From Actinomycetota bacterium (GTDB lineage: Bacteria > Actinomycetota > Actinomycetes > S36-B12 > UBA10799), in the NCBI GenBank assembly GCA_003452655.1, contig DMNR01000157.1:5569-14889 (forward strand): 9,321 nt of DNA, given 5' to 3'. Of the stretch, positions 1-6,573 are shown piece after piece. Both the position numbers and the translations under genes were made by a program. Below the pieces are notes generated by a model. The model saw only the letters and a program-made list of their open reading frames with translations. It was not told the origin of the DNA and did no database searches. How positions within the stretch are numbered: the stretch's first letter is position 1; the number at the start of each line of letters is the position of its first letter.

Positions 1-719
1 TCAATGATCGGGCTTGGCATCAGCGGGACGATGGTGCGCGACGCGAGTTCGTCAATGGCCTCTTGTGCGCTCGCACCTACCCCTGCGAGTGCGGCGAAGT
101 CGGCGAGCGTGGCAACGGTGGGCGGGAGCATCAGCATGTTCCCGGCGGCCGATTCAGCGAGCGCATCAGCCGGACGTAACCATCGATCAGCATCAGACTC
201 ACCGGAGTTCTCGCGCACGTGGTGGCCTTCACTCACAACCGATGCGTAGAAGCGAGTGTCAAAACGGCGGTCCTCGACTGCCGGAGTCACCCAGTGTCCG
301 ACGTATCCCAGCTGCACAGGGTCGCCGAGGTCGTGACTGGTTTCCTCAAGGGTCTCGCGTACGGCGGCGATCCGGCTAGCCAAGGTGTCCTCGCCAGGAC
401 TGTCTGCCGGACGAACAGCGAAAGGCAGGGACGCGAATTCACTGTCAGCCGCAACAAGCGCAGACGCGCGATCAACGTCGCCTGGTTCGACAGCACCCCC
501 CGGGAACACATGCATCCCGGCAGCGAACGCCATGGTTCTGACACGACGCTGCAGGTAGACATGCAGACCGTCCGGCAAGTCCCGCACCATGATCACCGTC
601 GCGGCATCGCGTACCGGCGATGCGGTCCAGGAGTCGTCACCGGCCGCCTGTGCAGCAGCTTGTGCCCGCGCTCGTTCAGCGAGTTTCGCGGGCATCTTCA
701 GGCGGGACGGTTCACCCAT
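1..719 (-). CDS. Nudix hydrolase with split Nudix box (3' end missing)
   Basis: Nudix enzymes hydrolyse nucleoside-diphosphate-X compounds such as nucleotide sugars, CoA or oxidised nucleotides; the substrate cannot be told here. The ATG at 719 gives 239 complete codons and the frame is still open at the window edge, so the C-terminus is missing. The N-terminus (residues 1-33) is charged and Ala-rich. A beta strand (DAATVIMV, 38-45) opens the fold, VFPGGAVEPGD follows at 71-81, and the catalytic helix RETLEETS is at 121-128 with metal-binding E125/E126. About 32 extra residues separate the Gly-Gly part from the REtLEE part; long insertions there are known in NUDT19-like Nudix proteins. The usual Gly after EEx is Ser128. 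The start overlaps the ridA-like stop by 8 bp, so the two are probably translationally coupled. Family certain, substrate unknown. Confidence 0.88.
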   Translation of the reverse strand, partial: MGEPSRLKMPAKLAERARAQAAAQAAGDDSWTASPVRDAATVIMVRDLPDGLHVYLQRRVRTMAFAAGMHVFPGGAVEPGDVDRASALVAADSEFASLPFAVRPADSPGEDTLASRIAAVRETLEETSHDLGDPVQLGYVGHWVTPAVEDRRFDTRFYASVVSEGHHVRENSGESDADRWLRPADALAESAAGNMLMLPPTVATLADFAALAGVGASAQEAIDELASRTIVPLMPSPII

Positions 720-1236
720 CTGCGCTCGCAACTTCGACAATGAGTTCGATCTCCACAGGCGCGTTCAATGGCAGGCTGGCGACGCCGACAGCTGACCGTG
801 CGTGCGCACCGCCTGCGCCCCAGACAGCGCCGAGCAGTTCAGATGCACCATTGACCACTTGCGGGTGAGCGGCAAACCCTGGGACCGCGGCCACGAACCC
901 GGTGAGCTTGACGATTCGAACGATCTGGTCGAGGTCGTCAAGAACCGTTCCAACGGCGGCGATGGCATTCAAGGCGGCAATGGCCGCGCACTCACGTGCG
1001 GTGTCAAGATCGACAAGCGCCGCATCGATGACCCATCCGTCAACGACACCGTCCTCAGAATCCCCACTGACCAGGCCCGTTGCGTGAAGCTTTCCCTCAA
1101 CAAGGGGCAGTTGACCCGAGGTGAAGATGAGATTCCCGGTTCGTGTTGCAGGGACGTACGAGGCCAGCGGTGTGGCGGGTGTCGGCAGCGGTCGCCCAAG
1201 TTGAAGCAGGCGCTGCTCAACCGTGGAGTTCGTCAC
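712..1236 (-). CDS. RidA/YjgF/UK114-family protein
   Basis: The product is 174 residues with a GTG start at 1236. RidA-family proteins are small trimeric cytosolic enzymes; the best known hydrolyse reactive enamine/imine intermediates from PLP enzymes. The C-terminal signature HARSAVGVASLP (145-156) followed by PVEIELIVEV (160-169) is visible. R147 aligns with the substrate-binding Arg of canonical RidA and E162 with the conserved Glu of the VEIE motif, so the imine site looks intact. The N-terminal ASYVPATRTGNLIFTSGQLP (25-44) matches the family's opening strands. At 174 residues it is longer than the usual ~128, with extra residues at the N-terminus and around 52-75, as in the mycobacterial Rv3678c type. 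The gene starts 9 nt after the DUF4177-like stop, in the same frame, and its last 8 bp overlap the Nudix gene. No strong Shine-Dalgarno site is visible. Confidence 0.92.
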   Translation of the reverse strand: MTNSTVEQRLLQLGRPLPTPATPLASYVPATRTGNLIFTSGQLPLVEGKLHATGLVSGDSEDGVVDGWVIDAALVDLDTARECAAIAALNAIAAVGTVLDDLDQIVRIVKLTGFVAAVPGFAAHPQVVNGASELLGAVWGAGGAHARSAVGVASLPLNAPVEIELIVEVASADG

Positions 1237-1245
1237 GACAAGCGC

Positions 1246-1401
1246 CTAGCTGCGCGGACGCTTGAAGTAGGCGACCAAGTTCTCCGGGGTCGGGCCGGGA
1301 ACGATCTGCACAAGCTCCCAGCCGTCTTGGCCGAAGTTGTCGAGGATCGCCTTCGTGTTGTGAATGAGCAGCGGGGCGGTGAGGTATTCCCAGGTCGTCA
1401 T
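1246..1401 (-). CDS. Small DUF4177-like protein (51 aa)
   Basis: This 51-residue gene starts at ATG 1401 and ends at TAG 1246. It begins MTTWEYLTAP and carries the typical core LDNFGQDGWELVQIVPGP at residues 20-37, ending YFKRPRS. A short strand, helix, GWELV, strand arrangement is the DUF4177 pattern; its biochemical role is unknown. Mycobacteria have an equally small gene in the same place (Rv3678A, from memory), which argues that it is real. It is the first gene of the minus-strand operon, followed after 9 nt by the RidA-like gene. No Shine-Dalgarno is seen before the ATG. Instead a TAAAGT box ends 6 nt upstream, which suggests a leaderless mRNA. It reads divergently from the ATPase pair. 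Confidence 0.85.
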   Translation of the reverse strand: MTTWEYLTAPLLIHNTKAILDNFGQDGWELVQIVPGPTPENLVAYFKRPRS

Positions 1402-1407
1402 GCGTGA

Positions 1408-1413
1408 ACTTTA
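1408..1413 (-). promoter_or_regulatory. Putative -10 box of the DUF4177-ridA-nudix operon
   Basis: On the minus strand TAAAGT (TANNNT type) is followed by 6 nt and then the ATG at 1401. Transcription would begin at or next to the A of the ATG, giving a leaderless message, which is common in actinomycetes. No good -35 hexamer stands 16-18 nt upstream. Prediction from sequence only. Confidence 0.45.
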
Positions 1414-1469
1414 GGCCCGCCGCGTGAATGACCGTGCTCGCAGCCCTCTCTACCGGGCGCGCAGACAGA

Positions 1470-1475
1470 TACGCT
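1470..1475 (+). promoter_or_regulatory. Putative -10 box of the ArsA/Get3-like operon
   Basis: TACGCT (TANNNT type) is followed by 8 nt and the GTG at 1484, a spacing compatible with a leaderless transcript. A GAGGA stretch at 1476-1480 lies only 3 nt from the GTG, too close for a normal ribosome binding site. No convincing -35 is seen. This box and the opposing TAAAGT at 1408-1413 share the 82-bp divergent region 1402-1483, which holds nothing else recognisable. Confidence 0.35.
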
Positions 1476-1483
1476 GAGGAACT

Positions 1484-2521
1484 GTGTCCACACCTTCGAC
1501 CGCTGGCCGTCCCGTGACGGGCAAGCCGCGCGGAGGTGATTGGCCGAAGGTGCGCCTGCACGTGGTCTCCGGAAAGGGCGGAACCGGAAAGACGACGGTC
1601 GCCGCAGCGCTCGCGCTCGCGCTGGCCTCCGGAGGCGGGCGAGTGCTGCTCATGGAGGTGGAAGGACGCCAAGGGATCGCCCAACTCTTCGACACCCCGC
1701 CGCTGCCGTACGAGGAACGTCTCGTCGCAGTCGCCCCTGATGGTGGCGAGGTATTCGCGCTGGCGGTCGATCCCGAAGCGGCGCTGCTGGAGTACCTCGA
1801 GATGTTCTACAACATGCGCCGCGCTGGTACCGCTCTGCGCAAACTGGGAGCCGTGGACTTCGCAACGACAATCGCCCCCGGTGTGCGTGACGTACTGCTC
1901 ACAGGCAAGGCCATCGAAGCGGTCAAACGCGGCGAGCGAGCGGGTAAGCCGACCTACGACGCCATCGTGATGGACGCACCGCCCACCGGTCGAATCACGC
2001 GGTTCCTCAACGTCACCAGCGAGGTCGGCGGCCTGGCGAAGGTCGGGCCGATCAAGTCGCAATCAGACTCCGTCATGGCTGTCATCCGCTCGCCGCGCAC
2101 CGCAGTTCACTTGGTCACGCTGCTTGAGGAGATGCCGGTCCAGGAGACGCTCGACGGTATCGAGGAGCTGCGCGAGAGCCAGTTGCCCGTTGGTGCCGTG
2201 ATCGTGAACATGGAACGCGGGCCGCGGCTGACCCCCGAGGGCTTGCGCGACGCCCTCGACGGAACGCTCGATGTCGACGAAGTCAAAGCGGGTGTCGTAG
2301 CTGCCGAGTTGCCGCGCAAGCTCAACGTCAACACCGTCACCAAGACGTTGATCGCCGAAGCCGCTGAGCATGCCGAACGCGTCGAACTCGAACAGACCGA
2401 ACGCGAGCGCCTGGATGCCGCGGAGCGCCCCATTTATGAACTCCCCGAGATGAGCGGCGGAATCGATCTCGGCGCGCTCTATGCAATGGCGAGGATGCTG
2501 CGAGAGCAAGGGGTGGCGTGA
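1484..2521 (+). CDS. ArsA/Get3-like ATPase, subunit 1
   Basis: This is a 345-residue cytosolic ATPase of the ArsA/Get3 (anion-transporting ATPase, SIMIBI) class. The deviant Walker A GKGGTGKTT is at residues 30-38, including the signature Lys that reaches across the dimer. The nucleotide-site motif DAPPTGR is at 164-170. Where Get3/ArsA have a DPA switch I motif, this protein has MEVEGRQGIAQLF (57-69), so canonical switch I is missing. It matches mycobacterial Rv3679 from memory over its length, including TTIAPGVRDVLLTGK (128-142). The GTG at 1484 is chosen because the homologue also has about 25 residues before the first strand. GTG 1550 is an in-frame alternative with GGAGG at 1532-1536, but the 13-nt spacing is long. 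The next ATPase gene overlaps its stop. The client is unknown; Rv3679/Rv3680 have been reported to form a Get3-like heteromeric complex. Confidence 0.93.
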   Translation: MSTPSTAGRPVTGKPRGGDWPKVRLHVVSGKGGTGKTTVAAALALALASGGGRVLLMEVEGRQGIAQLFDTPPLPYEERLVAVAPDGGEVFALAVDPEAALLEYLEMFYNMRRAGTALRKLGAVDFATTIAPGVRDVLLTGKAIEAVKRGERAGKPTYDAIVMDAPPTGRITRFLNVTSEVGGLAKVGPIKSQSDSVMAVIRSPRTAVHLVTLLEEMPVQETLDGIEELRESQLPVGAVIVNMERGPRLTPEGLRDALDGTLDVDEVKAGVVAAELPRKLNVNTVTKTLIAEAAEHAERVELEQTERERLDAAERPIYELPEMSGGIDLGALYAMARMLREQGVA

Positions 2522-3696
2522 TGGCCGATCCCACGCCGCTGGCCGCACTTCCTGAATCCACTCCGGTGCTGGATATCGATGGGCTGATCGACGACCCAGG
2601 CGTCAAGGTCATCGTGTGCTGCGGGTCCGGTGGTGTCGGAAAGACCACGACAGCCGCGTCGCTTGGGCTTCGAGCGGCAGAACGCGGGCGCAAGGTCTGC
2701 GTCATGACAATCGATCCAGCGCGCCGACTCGCCCAGTCGATGGGGTTGAGCCAGCTCGACAACACACCGCGTTCGGTCGCCGGGGTCGACGATGCGAACG
2801 GCGGTTCGCTCGACGCAATGATGCTCGATATGAAGCGAACCTTCGATGAGATCGTCGAGTCCCACTCGGACCCGGGCCGCGCACAGGCGATCCTCGAGAA
2901 CCCCTTTTACCAAGCACTTTCCACCTCATTCGCCGGGACGCAGGAATACATGGCGATGGAGAAACTCGGTCAGCTTCGATCGGCCGCAGAGACAACCGGT
3001 GAATGGGACTTGATCATCGTCGACACTCCGCCTTCGCGGTCGGCGCTGGATTTCTTGGATGCCCCCAAGCGACTCGGATCGTTTCTCGATGGCCGACTCA
3101 TGAAGCTACTCAGCGCTCCTGCCCGCGGTGCCGGGAAGTTCGGCGCCAAAGTTGTGGGTGCGAGTCTCAGCGTCGTCACTGGAACTTTGACAAAAGTGAT
3201 CGGAGCGCAGGTTCTGAAGGACTTGCAGGGATTCGTCTCCTCGTTCGATGCCTTATTCGGCGGGTTCCGTCAACGGGCAGAGGCGACGTACGCGCAACTG
3301 CAGGCGCCCGACACCCGATTCTTGGTGGTTGCCGCTCCCGAGCGTGACGCGCTGCGCGAGGCGTCGTACTTCGTCGAACGCCTGGCGGGCGAGGACATGC
3401 CGCTGGCCGGACTGATCCTTAACCGAGTGCAGGAAGTCCCGTTGCCAAATCTGTCCGCCGAAACAGCACTCGCCGGCGCCGACCGCCTCGACGAAAACGG
3501 CGAGCATCCGCTGACTGCTGGGATGCTGCGCTTGCACGCCGATCGTGTTGCGAATGGTCAGCGGCAACGACGGTTGGCGCAACGGTTCAGCACAGCGCAT
3601 CCGCGGGTTCCAGCGGCTGCCGCTCCGGCCCTTGCCGGTGATGTCCACGACCTTGATGGCCTCCGCGAGGTCGCTGCCGCCCTCGCCGACCAGTAG
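2521..3696 (+). CDS. ArsA/Get3-like ATPase, subunit 2
   Basis: This 391-residue ATPase is the partner of the upstream gene. The Walker A is CGSGGVGKTT (34-43): the signature Lys of the ArsA/Get3/MinD class is Ser36, while the phosphate-binding GKTT remains. Switch I is present as TIDPARRL (63-70), and DTPPSRSALDF is at 168-178. A region rich in small and hydrophobic residues (about 195-230, after FLDGRLMKLLSAP) could be the client-binding helical part. ATG 2521 shares one base with the upstream TGA (TGATG) and has AAGGGG about 7 nt upstream; GTG 2518, giving a 4-bp overlap, is a possible alternative. The overlap implies coupled translation and a fixed subunit ratio. It resembles mycobacterial Rv3680. 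Because each subunit lacks a different motif, a heterodimer with composite sites is inferred. The client and cellular role are unknown; arsenite transport is unlikely, as no ArsB or ArsR is nearby. Confidence 0.92.
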   Translation: MADPTPLAALPESTPVLDIDGLIDDPGVKVIVCCGSGGVGKTTTAASLGLRAAERGRKVCVMTIDPARRLAQSMGLSQLDNTPRSVAGVDDANGGSLDAMMLDMKRTFDEIVESHSDPGRAQAILENPFYQALSTSFAGTQEYMAMEKLGQLRSAAETTGEWDLIIVDTPPSRSALDFLDAPKRLGSFLDGRLMKLLSAPARGAGKFGAKVVGASLSVVTGTLTKVIGAQVLKDLQGFVSSFDALFGGFRQRAEATYAQLQAPDTRFLVVAAPERDALREASYFVERLAGEDMPLAGLILNRVQEVPLPNLSAETALAGADRLDENGEHPLTAGMLRLHADRVANGQRQRRLAQRFSTAHPRVPAAAAPALAGDVHDLDGLREVAAALADQ

Positions 3697-3711
3697 ACCT
3701 TCCCCGCGACA

Positions 3712-3788
3712 TGCGCAGATCCCCACGGTGTTGCCGTTTTTGAGGCCCATTGGGGGCCGAAAAGGGCAACACCGTGGGGATCTGCGTA
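3712..3788. terminator. Long hairpin, probable bidirectional terminator
   Basis: Arms 3714-3735 and 3765-3786 are perfect 22-bp reverse complements (CGCAGATCCCCACGG...TTGCC). After a G-G mismatch the pairing continues inward as TTTT/AAAA, then GGCCC with GGGCC around a loop of about 5 nt. A G-T and a T-A pair extend the stem outward. The element lies between the stop of the second ATPase (3696) and the stop of the convergent whiB gene (3810), exactly where a shared terminator is expected. It has no U-tract after the stem, so it would act as an L-shaped terminator in both directions. The stem is unusually long for a terminator, so a dispersed palindromic repeat that also terminates is an alternative. 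No target-site duplication is seen. Confidence 0.7.
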
Positions 3789-3809
3789 CGCGTGCGGAGG
3801 TTGGGGTCG

Positions 3810-4175
3810 CTAGGCGACAGAAGTGCGGGACCTCAGATCGACCTGCGGTGAACGCATATCCGCGACGACCTGCTGGGCAGGAATCGTCACGTAATCGGTG
3901 CGCGAGTGCTCAAGGCGCGCGGTTTCAAGCAACGTGCGCCAGGAGCGAACGTCGGGACGCCGACGAAGCAGCGCGCGCCGCTCGCGTTCGGTCATTCCAC
4001 CCCACACACCGAACTCAATTTCATTATCCAGCGAATCGGCCAAGCATTCAGTGCGCACTGGACATCCAAAGCAGATCGCTTTGGCACGATTCTGTGCTGC
4101 TCCCTGAACGAAAAGGCGATCGGGATCAGTTCCCCGACACGCCGCTTGCGCAGGCCAGTCATTCATCCAATTCAT
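3810..4175 (-). CDS. whiB4: WhiB-family iron-sulfur regulator (WhiB4-like)
   Basis: The protein has 121 residues. Four Cys at 13, 35, 38 and 44 (C-X21-C-X2-C-X5-C) form the ligand set for a [4Fe-4S] cluster. GVWGGM at 56-61 is the WhiB turn, followed by the basic stretch ERERRALLRRRP, a likely DNA-binding segment. WhiB proteins respond to oxygen and NO through the cluster, and several bind the primary sigma factor. ATG 4175 is preferred over ATG 4166 because GAAGGG stands 5 nt before it. The symbol rests on position: in mycobacteria whiB4 sits between the ATPase pair and ponA2, transcribed as here. The C-terminal third (about 80-121) shows no motif I recognise. It is convergent with the ATPases across the hairpin and divergent from the penicillin-binding protein, so it may regulate itself and that neighbour; this is inference. 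Confidence 0.95.
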   Translation of the reverse strand: MNWMNDWPAQAACRGTDPDRLFVQGAAQNRAKAICFGCPVRTECLADSLDNEIEFGVWGGMTERERRALLRRRPDVRSWRTLLETARLEHSRTDYVTIPAQQVVADMRSPQVDLRSRTSVA

Positions 4176-4297
4176 GGTTACCCTTCACAGGCAGTACTTG
4201 GAAATTCTCGAACGTGATCGCACAGGGGAAGCGCGCTGTGCGCGTTGTGATGCGTCGTGTAACCGTACGTTCACCCTCTGCTCATCAAAAGGTCCGT

Positions 4298-4326
4298 TTG
4301 AGCCATTTTTCATAGTCCTTTAGAAC
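4298..4326 (+). promoter_or_regulatory. Candidate sigma-70-type promoter upstream of the PBP gene
   Basis: TTGAGC (4298-4303) and TAGAAC (4321-4326) are separated by 17 bp, close to vegetative -35/-10 boxes. Use of this site would leave a leader of about 70 nt. The -10 lacks the conserved final T, so confidence is low. Confidence 0.3.
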
Positions 4327-4388
4327 TAATGGTGAATTTTGCCCGAATCTGTTTCCACCCAAATGGTCCATAACGAAACTTTCGCGCT

Positions 4389-4394
4389 TACCCT
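4389..4394 (+). promoter_or_regulatory. Candidate leaderless -10 box of the PBP gene
   Basis: TACCCT (TANNNT type) ends 8 nt before ATG 4403, and no Shine-Dalgarno is present before that ATG. This supports leaderless transcription as an alternative to the promoter at 4298-4326. No good -35 is seen. Confidence 0.3.
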
Positions 4395-4402
4395 TGCGTC
4401 TC

Positions 4403-6550
4403 ATGGGCGTGCCACCTTCCCCCGCGGGTCAAGACAGACTCCGGAATCTCCGCGAATTCGTGCTGATCAGTGCGCTCGCCGGTGCCATCGTCGCAGCAAT
4501 GGCTCTCCCGTTCGTCGGCACCGCGGCATTCGCAACGCGCCAAGCCACGATGACGTTCGATTCCCTCCCCCAGGAACTCAAGACCGAACAGCTCCCACAG
4601 CGCACGTACATCGAGTCCGCCAACGGAACGAAGATCGCGACGCTCTACAGCGAGAACAGAATCGTTGTCCCGTTGAGCCAGATCTCGCCGCTGATCCAGA
4701 AGGCAGCGGTCGCAACCGAGGATGCACGGTTCTACGAGCACCACGGCGTTGACATGAAGGGTTCGGCCCGCGCGCTACTCGCAAACTCGCAAGCCGGTGA
4801 CGTGCAGCAGGGAAGCTCCACGATCACGATGCAGTACGTCCGCAACCAGCTGATCACCAACGCGAAGACCAAAGAGCAGATCGAAGATGCTCGAGTGCGC
4901 ACAATCGGGCGCAAGCTGCAAGAGATGCGCTATGCCTTGGCCATCGAGAAGAAGATGACCAAAGAGCAGATCCTCGAGGGCTACCTCAACGTGAGCTACT
5001 TCGGTGCTGGTGCGTACGGGGTAGAAGCGGCCGCACGCCGGTATTTCGACGTAAGCGCCTCGCAGGTGACTCTGCCTCAGGCAGCAACCCTCGCCGGGCT
5101 AGTCCAGCAACCAGTCGGGTACGACCCGACGGCTCACCCCAAGACAGGCCAACTTCGCCGCGACGTCGTCCTCGATCGAATGGCGCTGCAGGGTTACATC
5201 ACCGCCGGCGAGGCTGCGTCCGCAAAGGCGATTCCGATCCAGAAGACCTTGAGGCCCAAGGAACTCGAGAACGGCTGCGCACAAAGCAAGTACCCGTTCT
5301 ACTGCGACTTCATCATCAATCAGATCAAGAACGACTCGCGCTACGGCGCAACGATCCAGGACCGCGAGAACTTGATTAAGCGTGGCGGCCTGACCATCAA
5401 ATCATCACTTGATCTCAAGGCGCAGGCCTCCGCTCAACAGGCCGTCGATCGCCGAGTCCCGCCCAAAGATCCGAGCAAGAAGGCCGCTGCGATCGCCATG
5501 GTGGAACCAGGCACCGGAAATGTCGTTGCGATGGCTCAGAACCGTCGCTGGGGAACCACCGGCACAGGCGTCACGACCTACAACTACGCCGTTGACGCCG
5601 CTGACGGCGGAACCATCGGCATGCAGGCCGGGTCTGTCTTCAAGGCCTTCACTCTCGCCGCAGCCTTCGAAAAGGGCATCAGCCCACGTGAGTACATCAA
5701 TAGCCCACAGCGCAAAACATTCGCGCCAGGCGACTGGGGTTGCGGCGAGAGCTTCAACCAACCCAAGTACACGGTCAACAACTCGACCGGCGCCGGAACG
5801 TTCAACATGTGGAGCGGCGCGGCGATGTCGATCAACACGTTCTTCGTTGAACTTGAGCGCCAGGCGGGACTGTGTCGAACGGTTGACGTCGCAGAGCGCA
5901 TGGGCGTGAAGCTTGGCAACGGCAAGCCCCTGCTTCGCTACCCCTCGTTCACCCTGGGGTCGATGGAAGTCTCGCCACTTTCAGTAGCGGGTGCCTACGC
6001 CACATTCGCCAACCACGGCATCTACTGCAAGCCACATGCAGTCGCCAGTATCTCGGACCTTGACGGAAAGACGCTGTATTCCGATTCCGGGAACTGCCGC
6101 CGGGCAGTCAGCCGCGAGGTTGCCGACGCAACCACGGCGATCCTGACGGGCGTCATCGATGGTTCTGGTTCACGTACTGGTAGGGACATGTCGCTGGGTC
6201 GCGATGCCGCCGGCAAGACCGGCACCACGGACTCCAACGCCGCCGTCTGGTTCGCTGGCTACACTCCTGATCTCGCCGCCGCCGTCTGGTCGGGTGATCC
6301 ACGAGGTGGCTTCAAGCACCCGATGGATAACGTGACCATCGGTGGCCGCTACTACGACGAGGTCCACGGAAGTTCGATCCCCGGTCCAATCTGGCGCGAT
6401 GCCATGGATGGCGCACTCAGCGATCGAGCGCCCAGTTTCGATCTCGAGGCCAAGTACAACCTCAAGCAAGCGCGTCGAGGTGGCTACAACGGCGGCGATG
6501 GCGGCGGCGATAATTACGGCGGCGGATACAACCGCTACTACGGTCGCTGA
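4403..6550 (+). CDS. ponA2: Bifunctional class A penicillin-binding protein (PonA2-like)
   Basis: This 715-residue enzyme polymerises lipid II glycans and crosslinks peptides outside the membrane. A short cytoplasmic N-terminus precedes one transmembrane helix (about 19-39). The GT51 transglycosylase domain has EDARFYEHHGVD (catalytic E106), GSSTITMQ (137-144) and a RKLQEMRYALAIEKKMTKEQ motif with the following YLN. The transpeptidase domain has SVFK (nucleophile S411), SIN (476-478) and KTGT (605-608), so both active sites look complete. Six Cys lie in the extracytoplasmic part (292, 301, 447, 491, 542, 565), suggesting disulfides. No PASTA domain follows the transpeptidase; the protein ends in a Gly/Tyr/Asn-rich tail (about 691-715). 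ATG 4403 is preferred over TTG 4394 and GTG 4409. The position beside whiB supports the PonA2 assignment. Confidence 0.95.
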   Translation: MGVPPSPAGQDRLRNLREFVLISALAGAIVAAMALPFVGTAAFATRQATMTFDSLPQELKTEQLPQRTYIESANGTKIATLYSENRIVVPLSQISPLIQKAAVATEDARFYEHHGVDMKGSARALLANSQAGDVQQGSSTITMQYVRNQLITNAKTKEQIEDARVRTIGRKLQEMRYALAIEKKMTKEQILEGYLNVSYFGAGAYGVEAAARRYFDVSASQVTLPQAATLAGLVQQPVGYDPTAHPKTGQLRRDVVLDRMALQGYITAGEAASAKAIPIQKTLRPKELENGCAQSKYPFYCDFIINQIKNDSRYGATIQDRENLIKRGGLTIKSSLDLKAQASAQQAVDRRVPPKDPSKKAAAIAMVEPGTGNVVAMAQNRRWGTTGTGVTTYNYAVDAADGGTIGMQAGSVFKAFTLAAAFEKGISPREYINSPQRKTFAPGDWGCGESFNQPKYTVNNSTGAGTFNMWSGAAMSINTFFVELERQAGLCRTVDVAERMGVKLGNGKPLLRYPSFTLGSMEVSPLSVAGAYATFANHGIYCKPHAVASISDLDGKTLYSDSGNCRRAVSREVADATTAILTGVIDGSGSRTGRDMSLGRDAAGKTGTTDSNAAVWFAGYTPDLAAAVWSGDPRGGFKHPMDNVTIGGRYYDEVHGSSIPGPIWRDAMDGALSDRAPSFDLEAKYNLKQARRGGYNGGDGGGDNYGGGYNRYYGR

Positions 6551-6573
6551 GCCACTCCAGATCTCAGACACTA

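Larger units (their letters stand above)
4176..4402. promoter_or_regulatory. Divergent whiB / penicillin-binding protein control region
   Basis: This 227-bp gap holds no supportable gene and is more AT-rich than its surroundings, most clearly at 4285-4385. The half near whiB contains an inverted repeat, CGCGC-TGT-GCGCG (4232-4244). The other half holds two candidate plus-strand promoters, annotated separately. No clear -10/-35 pair for whiB was found. No known riboswitch is recognised. Confidence 0.5.

Noticed and set aside
219..743. Plus-strand open frame of 174 codons opposite the Nudix gene
   Set aside because: The minus strand encodes a clear Nudix protein; the plus-strand product has no motif.
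1217..2062. Long minus-strand open frame of 281 codons opposite ATPase 1
   Set aside because: It is antisense to a gene with clear ArsA/Get3 motifs, shows no domain, and is rich in Arg, Gly and His as expected from a shadow frame in GC-rich DNA.
3697..3809. Hairpin as a miniature transposon (MITE)
   Set aside because: No target-site duplication flanks it and there is no sign of gene disruption. Its placement between two stop codons fits a terminator better, though copies elsewhere cannot be checked.
4211..4265. CRP-like operator in the whiB upstream region (GTGATCGCAC, TGTGATGCGTCGTGT)
   Set aside because: Half-sites do not match a TGTGA-N6-TCACA spacing; only isolated halves are present.
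3545..4315. Plus-strand open frame of 256 codons spanning the hairpin and whiB
   Set aside because: It runs through the end of ATPase 2, across the hairpin and antisense to whiB. Its product has no recognisable fold and its composition fits a shadow frame.
4866..4973. Direct repeat ACCAAAGAGCAGATC within the PBP gene
   Set aside because: Both copies encode TKEQI in the transglycosylase domain. The repeat is explained by similar short helices and codon preference, not by a DNA element.
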